NCBI RefSeq assembly: GCF_000239815.1
Contig: NZ_CAFK01000334.1
Coordinates: forward strand, 1 to 33,646
Source of the DNA: Bradyrhizobium sp. STM 3843
GTDB taxonomy: Bacteria; Pseudomonadota; Alphaproteobacteria; Rhizobiales; Xanthobacteraceae
Reading direction: 5' to 3'
Length of the DNA stretch: 33,646 nucleotides
Positions within the stretch are counted from its first letter, which is position 1. Each line of letters begins with the position of its first letter. The notes under the pieces are model-generated. The model made no database searches. It was given only the letters and a program-made list of their open reading frames with translations, and was not told where the DNA came from. Made by a program: the position numbers and the translations under genes. Of the stretch, positions 30,323-33,646 are shown one piece after another.

Positions 30323-31864
30323 TCACCGAATGCCGCCCTCGCGCAGAGGCGTCGCACCAAGTGCGTAGCCGTCATCCGTCCTCGCCGCTGCTGCGGCGAG
30401 ATCGTGCGAGGATGGATCGCAGGCGAACACGCGATACAGCGGCTCGCCCTGTTGGACCGGGTCGCCAATCTTCTTGAACAGGCGGATGCCGGCTCCTTTG
30501 TTGATCGGCGCGCCGGCGGTACGGGCCAGTCGGTTGAGCCGCAGGCAATCGATCGCGGCTATGACGCCGTCGCGCTCGGCTTTGACTTCGAAGACAAGAT
30601 CGCCGAGCCGGCTCTCGCATTCCGGCGGCCCCTGCGCGTCGATGATCTTCTGCATCTGCCTCATGGCCGCGCCGCTGTCGAGCAGGTCGCGCGCCCGGTC
30701 ATAGCCGGCGCCGCCTCGCAATTGCGGATCGTATTCGAGCAGATGTGCGGCGAGCCGCAGCGACTTCTCCCTGAGATCGGCCGGTGCGGCCGGATCGTTG
30801 GTGAGGACCGCCATTACGTCTCGCGCTTCCAGTACCGGACCGATCCCGTTGCCGATAGGCGGGCTGCCGTCGGTCGTGATCACCTCGACCGTGATGCCGA
30901 ACCGGTCGCCGACGAATTCGAACAGCTTGCGCAGCCGCATCGCTTCCGCGCCGCTGGTCAGCTTCGCGGTGGGGCCGACCGGCAGGTCGATCAGGAGATG
31001 CGTGGAGCCGGCGGCCAGCTTCTTGGACATGATCGAGGCGACCATCTGCTCGCGGGTGTCGAGGCTGAGCGGACGCTCGACGGAGATCAGGATGTCGTCC
31101 GCCGGCGACAGGTTCACGTGCCCGCCCCAGACCAGGCAGCCGTTGCAGGCGGCGACGATCGATTTCATTTCCTCGGCGCCGACATTGACTCGGGCCAGCA
31201 CCTCCATCGTATCGGCGGTACCGGCCGGCGAGGTGATCGCGCGCGATGACGTCTTCGGGATCGGCAGCCCGTGAGCGGCGACGATCGGCACGACCACCAT
31301 CGAGGTGCGGTTGCCGGGAATGCCGCCGATGCAGTGCTTGTCGACGACGATGGGCTCGTTCCATTTCAGCCGCGTACCGGCGCCGGCCATGGCGCGGGTC
31401 AAGGCCAGCAGCTCGCCAGAAGTCATGAAACTCGCAGAGCCGATCAGGAAAGCCGCGATCTCCATATCGGAGTAGCGGTAATGAGAGAGGTCGTCGATCA
31501 CGGCGGCGATCGCCTGGTCGCTCAAGGTCTCGCCACGGATCTTGGCACGAACGGCCTCCAGGCTGTCGGGCGGTGCCGCAGGCGAGACCACCGCCAGCGT
31601 GCCGACCGGCTCCGCAAAGCGGCGTAGCGCCGGCTCGGACAGGCCGATTTCGTCCGGCCCGACCAGATTGTCGTCGTCCGTGATCAGGAGCGTGGCAAGC
31701 AGGAGGCGCGAATCGCAGCGCAGCTCGACTCGGCTGAAGCCGCGGAAGACCTCGGCGCGCAGCGCCTTGGACCGCCGCGAAATCACCACGACGTTCTCCC
31801 GCCCGGTGTCGAGGGCGACGCTTCGGATGCGGAGCTGTGGACGAGAGGTATCGGCGGTGCTCAT
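30323..31864 (-). CDS. Thymidine/AMP phosphorylase family protein
   Basis: A 513-residue member of the nucleoside phosphorylase II family. DKHCIGGIPGNRTSMVVVPI (residues 175-194) and KTSSRAITSPAGTADTMEVL (204-223) form the phosphate- and base-binding region. GVIAAIDCLRLNRLARTAGA and INKGAGIRLFKKIGDPVQQGE form the C-terminal barrel-like domain. The extra N-terminal domain of about 100 residues and total length match the archaeal AMP phosphorylase/long thymidine phosphorylase group rather than E. coli DeoA (440 residues). The reaction is phosphorolysis of a pyrimidine nucleoside or a nucleoside monophosphate. The ATG at 31864 has no normal Shine-Dalgarno and lies inside a 9-bp hairpin. It is first in an operon with the beta-CASP gene. 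Confidence 0.88.
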   Translation of the reverse strand: MSTADTSRPQLRIRSVALDTGRENVVVISRRSKALRAEVFRGFSRVELRCDSRLLLATLLITDDDNLVGPDEIGLSEPALRRFAEPVGTLAVVSPAAPPDSLEAVRAKIRGETLSDQAIAAVIDDLSHYRYSDMEIAAFLIGSASFMTSGELLALTRAMAGAGTRLKWNEPIVVDKHCIGGIPGNRTSMVVVPIVAAHGLPIPKTSSRAITSPAGTADTMEVLARVNVGAEEMKSIVAACNGCLVWGGHVNLSPADDILISVERPLSLDTREQMVASIMSKKLAAGSTHLLIDLPVGPTAKLTSGAEAMRLRKLFEFVGDRFGITVEVITTDGSPPIGNGIGPVLEARDVMAVLTNDPAAPADLREKSLRLAAHLLEYDPQLRGGAGYDRARDLLDSGAAMRQMQKIIDAQGPPECESRLGDLVFEVKAERDGVIAAIDCLRLNRLARTAGAPINKGAGIRLFKKIGDPVQQGEPLYRVFACDPSSHDLAAAAARTDDGYALGATPLREGGIR

Positions 31865-31895
31865 GGAGGACAACGGGATCAGGAGCGTCCTCCAT
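31863..31895 (-). promoter_or_regulatory. Hairpin covering the phosphorylase start codon
   Basis: On the minus strand ATGGAGGAC (31895-31887), a 15-base loop and GTCCTCCAT (31871-31863) form a perfect 9-bp stem. The stem pairs the only good GGAGGA Shine-Dalgarno-like sequence with bases ending in the first two of the ATG at 31864. It may control translation or be an operator. The symmetry is certain; the role is inference. Confidence 0.45.
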
Positions 31896-32021
31896 ACGTC
31901 GCCGGCTTCAGAACCTCTTGACCCAGATCATGCCGGCGCAACCGGCGCCGGATGTCGCGGAATCTTCGAAATATCGGCTGATCTATTCGATCAGGTTAAC
32001 TTATTGTTCAAGCCGATCGCA

Positions 32022-32046
32022 GAGGGTCGATGGACTGAAGACCCTC
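32022..32046 (+). promoter_or_regulatory. Hairpin in the Flp pilin leader
   Basis: GAGGGTC and GACCCTC form a perfect 7-bp stem around 11 bases, followed by CATTTT, 60 bases before the pilin ATG. It could act as an attenuator or leader structure. The promoter itself is not clear; a degenerate CtrA-like TTAA-N7-TTCA lies at 31996-32010. Confidence 0.4.
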
Positions 32047-32086
32047 CATTTTGGACGTGCGACGATTGCGCGCGAGACGATTTTGA

Positions 32087-32098
32087 CCCGTCGACGGG
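32087..32098 (+). promoter_or_regulatory. Palindrome overlapping the Flp pilin ribosome-binding site
   Basis: CCCGTCGACGGG is a perfect 12-base palindrome whose last bases are part of the GGGAG Shine-Dalgarno sequence of the pilin gene (ATG 32107). Folded as CCCG-UCGA-CGGG, it would partly hide the ribosome-binding site. Confidence 0.4.
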
Positions 32099-32106
32099 AG
32101 TTTGGA

Positions 32107-32271
32107 ATGCGGCAGATGATTGCGAAGTTCGTCAACGATCAGGCCGGCGCCACCTCGATCGAATATGCGATCATTGCAGGCATGCTCAGCATCGTCATCC
32201 TGGCAGCGGTCAACGGCGTCGGCTCGACCCTGAGCAGCAAGTTCGCGTCCGTGAACAGCTCGCTCAAATAG
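32107..32271 (+). CDS. Flp family type IVb pilin
   Basis: A 54-residue prepilin. A short leader (MRQMIAKFVNDQAG) ends in Gly before ATSIEYAIIAGMLSIVILAA; the Gly/Ala cleavage site, the Glu at +5 and the hydrophobic helix are the hallmarks of Flp pilins processed by a prepilin peptidase and assembled by Tad/Cpa machinery. ATG 32116 is an alternative start. No tad or cpa genes are in the window, so this is an isolated pilin gene that must rely on machinery elsewhere. It is convergent with ku, 33 bases away. Confidence 0.9.
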   Translation: MRQMIAKFVNDQAGATSIEYAIIAGMLSIVILAAVNGVGSTLSSKFASVNSSLK

Positions 32272-32304
32272 CGGGCTGCTGGCTGCTCTGAACAATGCCG
32301 CCGC

Positions 32305-33294
32305 TCAGCTCGCCTTTCGGGTGCGGGCGGAGGTGCGGACCGGCCGTTCGGCCTTCTTCGGCTCCTGCTTCTCGGCTTGCTTCTCAGTCTCCTTGGCCTT
32401 CTTGCCGCTGATCGGCAGCAGCATCTCACGCTGACCTTCGGCGCGCTTCTTCGCCCGCTTGGCCTTGGACTTCGGAGCAGGGGCCTCCTTCGCCGCAGCG
32501 GCAGCCGGTGCTTCACCCGAACTGGCGAGGCTGCGCTTGAGCGCATCCATCAGGTTGATCACGTTGCCGCTGGTCTTCGGCGGTGCCTTGGCGGCGATCG
32601 TCACGCCGCTGCGTTTCTTGTTGATGAGGTCGATCAGCGCCGCCTCATAGTGATCCTCGAATTTGTCCGGCTCGAAATCGGCCGATTTCTTCTCGACGAT
32701 ATGCTGGGCGAGATCCAGCATCTCCTTGGTGATCTTCACGTCCTGGATGTCGTCGAAATATTCACGCTCGTTGCGCACCTCGTAGGGATAGCGCAGCAGC
32801 GTCCCCATCAGGCCCTTGTCGAGCGGTTCGAGCGCAACGATGTGCTCGCGATTGGTCAGGACGATGCGGCCGATCGCGACCTTGTTCATGCTGCGGATGG
32901 TCTCGCGGATCACCGCGAAGGCGTCGTGGCCGACCTTGCCGTCGGGGACCAGATAATAGGGGCGGATCAGGTAGCGGCTGTCGATCTCGCTGCGCGGGAC
33001 GAATTCGTCGATCTCGATGGTGTGGGTCGATTCCAGCGCGATATCGTCGAGCTCGTCCTTGGTCACCTCGATATAGGTGTCGGTGTCCACCTTGTAGCCC
33101 TTGACGATGTCCTCGCTGGCGACCTCGTCGCCGGTCTCCGCGTCAACCTTGGAATATTTGATACGATGGCCGGTCTTGCGGTTGATCTGGTTGAACGAGA
33201 CCTTTTCGGACTCCGATGTCGCCGGATAAAGCGCGACCGGACAGGTCACGAGCGACAGCCGCAGAAATCCCTTCCAATTGGCGCGCGGGGCCAT
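32305..33294 (-). CDS. ku: Non-homologous end joining protein Ku
   Basis: A 329-residue bacterial Ku. MAPRANWKGFLRLSLVTCPV and the VSFNQINRKTGHRIKYSKVD block are the conserved start; DEFVPRSEIDSRYLIRPYYL, the VALEPLDKGLMGTLLRYPYE segment and ALIDLINKKRSG complete the core. The homodimer rings DNA ends and recruits ligase LigD. After about residue 255 comes an Ala/Lys-rich basic tail (KSKAKRAKKRAEG onward), as in other long bacterial Ku proteins, expected to bind DNA. ligD is not in the window. Two copies of TACTCCGAAC lie just before the start. The stop is 33 bases from the pilin gene. Confidence 0.94.
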   Translation of the reverse strand: MAPRANWKGFLRLSLVTCPVALYPATSESEKVSFNQINRKTGHRIKYSKVDAETGDEVASEDIVKGYKVDTDTYIEVTKDELDDIALESTHTIEIDEFVPRSEIDSRYLIRPYYLVPDGKVGHDAFAVIRETIRSMNKVAIGRIVLTNREHIVALEPLDKGLMGTLLRYPYEVRNEREYFDDIQDVKITKEMLDLAQHIVEKKSADFEPDKFEDHYEAALIDLINKKRSGVTIAAKAPPKTSGNVINLMDALKRSLASSGEAPAAAAAKEAPAPKSKAKRAKKRAEGQREMLLPISGKKAKETEKQAEKQEPKKAERPVRTSARTRKAS

Positions 33295-33298
33295 GACC

Positions 33299-33323
33299 TA
33301 CTCCGAACCAGGTTACTCCGAAC
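33299..33323. repeat. Direct repeat just upstream of ku
   Basis: TACTCCGAAC occurs at 33299-33308 and 33314-33323, spaced 15 bases start to start, within 30 bases of the ku ATG (33294). It may be a binding site in the ku leader or a chance duplication. Confidence 0.4.
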
Positions 33324-33449
33324 TCGACCGTTCAGGGGATCGTTAGCAAAAGGACGGTCCGAAAGGATAACACCCAACCTCCCGGATTCAAGCAAGGCTC
33401 CTGGTCGAATCTTGCATTGGCGTTAACTCGTCGCACCTCGGAGCGTGCC

Positions 33450-33474
33450 GGAACATCGTCTGGTATCGGACGTT
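33450..33474 (+). promoter_or_regulatory. EcfG-type general stress promoter
   Basis: GGAAC (33450-33454), 16 bases, then CGTT (33471-33474) is an exact match to the consensus reported for the alphaproteobacterial general stress sigma factor EcfG/SigT. Transcription would start near 33480, leaving a leader of about 50 bases before the gene at 33530. Confidence 0.7.
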
Positions 33475-33529
33475 GCACCGAGCACACCGAGACGAAATCG
33501 CCTTTGCAGATACCATGGAGCTGAGCGTC

Positions 33530-33646
33530 ATGGCCACCAGACGACAGTCGCAGATCGTCGAAACCCCGACCGAGGCGCGCCAGGGCGAGCCTGGCCCGTC
33601 GGTCCTTGCGATGCTGGCCATCTCGACCGGACTGGCCTTGTTGATC
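33530..33646 (+). CDS. Hypothetical membrane protein, partial (3' end beyond window)
   Basis: Thirty-nine codons are visible, MATRRQSQIVETPTEARQGE followed by PGPSVLAMLAISTGLALLI, which looks like a short cytoplasmic N-terminus entering a membrane helix. A GGAG sequence lies 9 bases before ATG 33530; ATG 33515 is an in-frame alternative. It lies behind an EcfG-type promoter and is divergent from ku, so it is probably a small stress-induced membrane protein. No domain is recognised in the visible part. Confidence 0.6.
   Translation, partial: MATRRQSQIVETPTEARQGEPGPSVLAMLAISTGLALLI

Noticed and set aside
31996..32010. A CtrA box before the Flp pilin gene (TTAA-N7-TTCA)
   Set aside because: The second half site is off consensus, so it is mentioned only as a weak possibility and not listed as its own feature.

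Overview
The window looks like chromosomal DNA of an alphaproteobacterium of the Bradyrhizobium / Rhodopseudomonas type (Nitrobacteraceae). The reasons are high GC, a flagellar export cluster ending in the cell-cycle kinase CckA, TTAA-N7-TTAACC (CtrA-type) boxes, a GGAAC-N16-CGTT (EcfG-type) promoter, a Ku protein, a DUF2336 protein and palindromic intergenic repeats of the kind common in these genomes. This assignment is inference from gene content; no marker rRNA gene is present. Almost everything is intact core or soft-core chromosome. I see no prophage, insertion sequence, CRISPR array, tRNA or rRNA.

Layout. 1-860 (minus): the 5' part of fliO, running off the left edge. 1219-7525 (plus): flgB-flgC-fliE, fliQ-fliR-flhB and then cckA, so flagellar rod and export genes sit directly before the kinase that heads the CckA-ChpT-CtrA relay. 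A perfect CtrA box precedes flgB. 7663-9432: a Tim44-like membrane protein, a clear terminator and a glutathione S-transferase. 9486-10714: a GFA-type zinc protein divergent from an arsR-SRPBCC pair whose transcript may be leaderless. 10748-12407 (minus): a small Pro/Gln-rich protein, an exported Cys-containing protein and an alpha/beta hydrolase. 12530-15063 (plus): an orphan antitoxin-like gene, class I fumarase and a MaoC hot-dog protein, followed by a 240-bp MITE-like palindromic element.

15425-20129: a DUF429 protein convergent with a DUF2336 protein; a 425-bp divergent control region with two TTAA-N7-TTAA boxes; a small basic-tailed protein and a lipoprotein; a short palindromic repeat; and a succinyl-CoA:acetate CoA-transferase-like enzyme. 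20229-24313 (minus): a CYTH protein, then (in transcription order) a bifunctional penicillin-binding protein with two tightly coupled small membrane proteins, DUF1214 and DUF1254. 24605-28571: a YcgN-type cysteine cluster protein, a 14-TM DHA2 drug exporter and a TPP-dependent enzyme. 28699-31864 (minus): an AMP/thymidine phosphorylase-like enzyme in operon with a beta-CASP metallo-beta-lactamase RNase-like protein. 32107 to the end: an isolated Flp pilin, Ku, and the start of a small protein behind an EcfG-type promoter.

The most useful leads are the twin CtrA-type boxes at the DUF2336 locus, the phosphorylase/beta-CASP pair as a possible RNA-scavenging module, the PBP-DUF1214-DUF1254 operon, the in-frame 12-bp repeats in fliO, the possible leaderless arsR, and the EcfG promoter next to ku.
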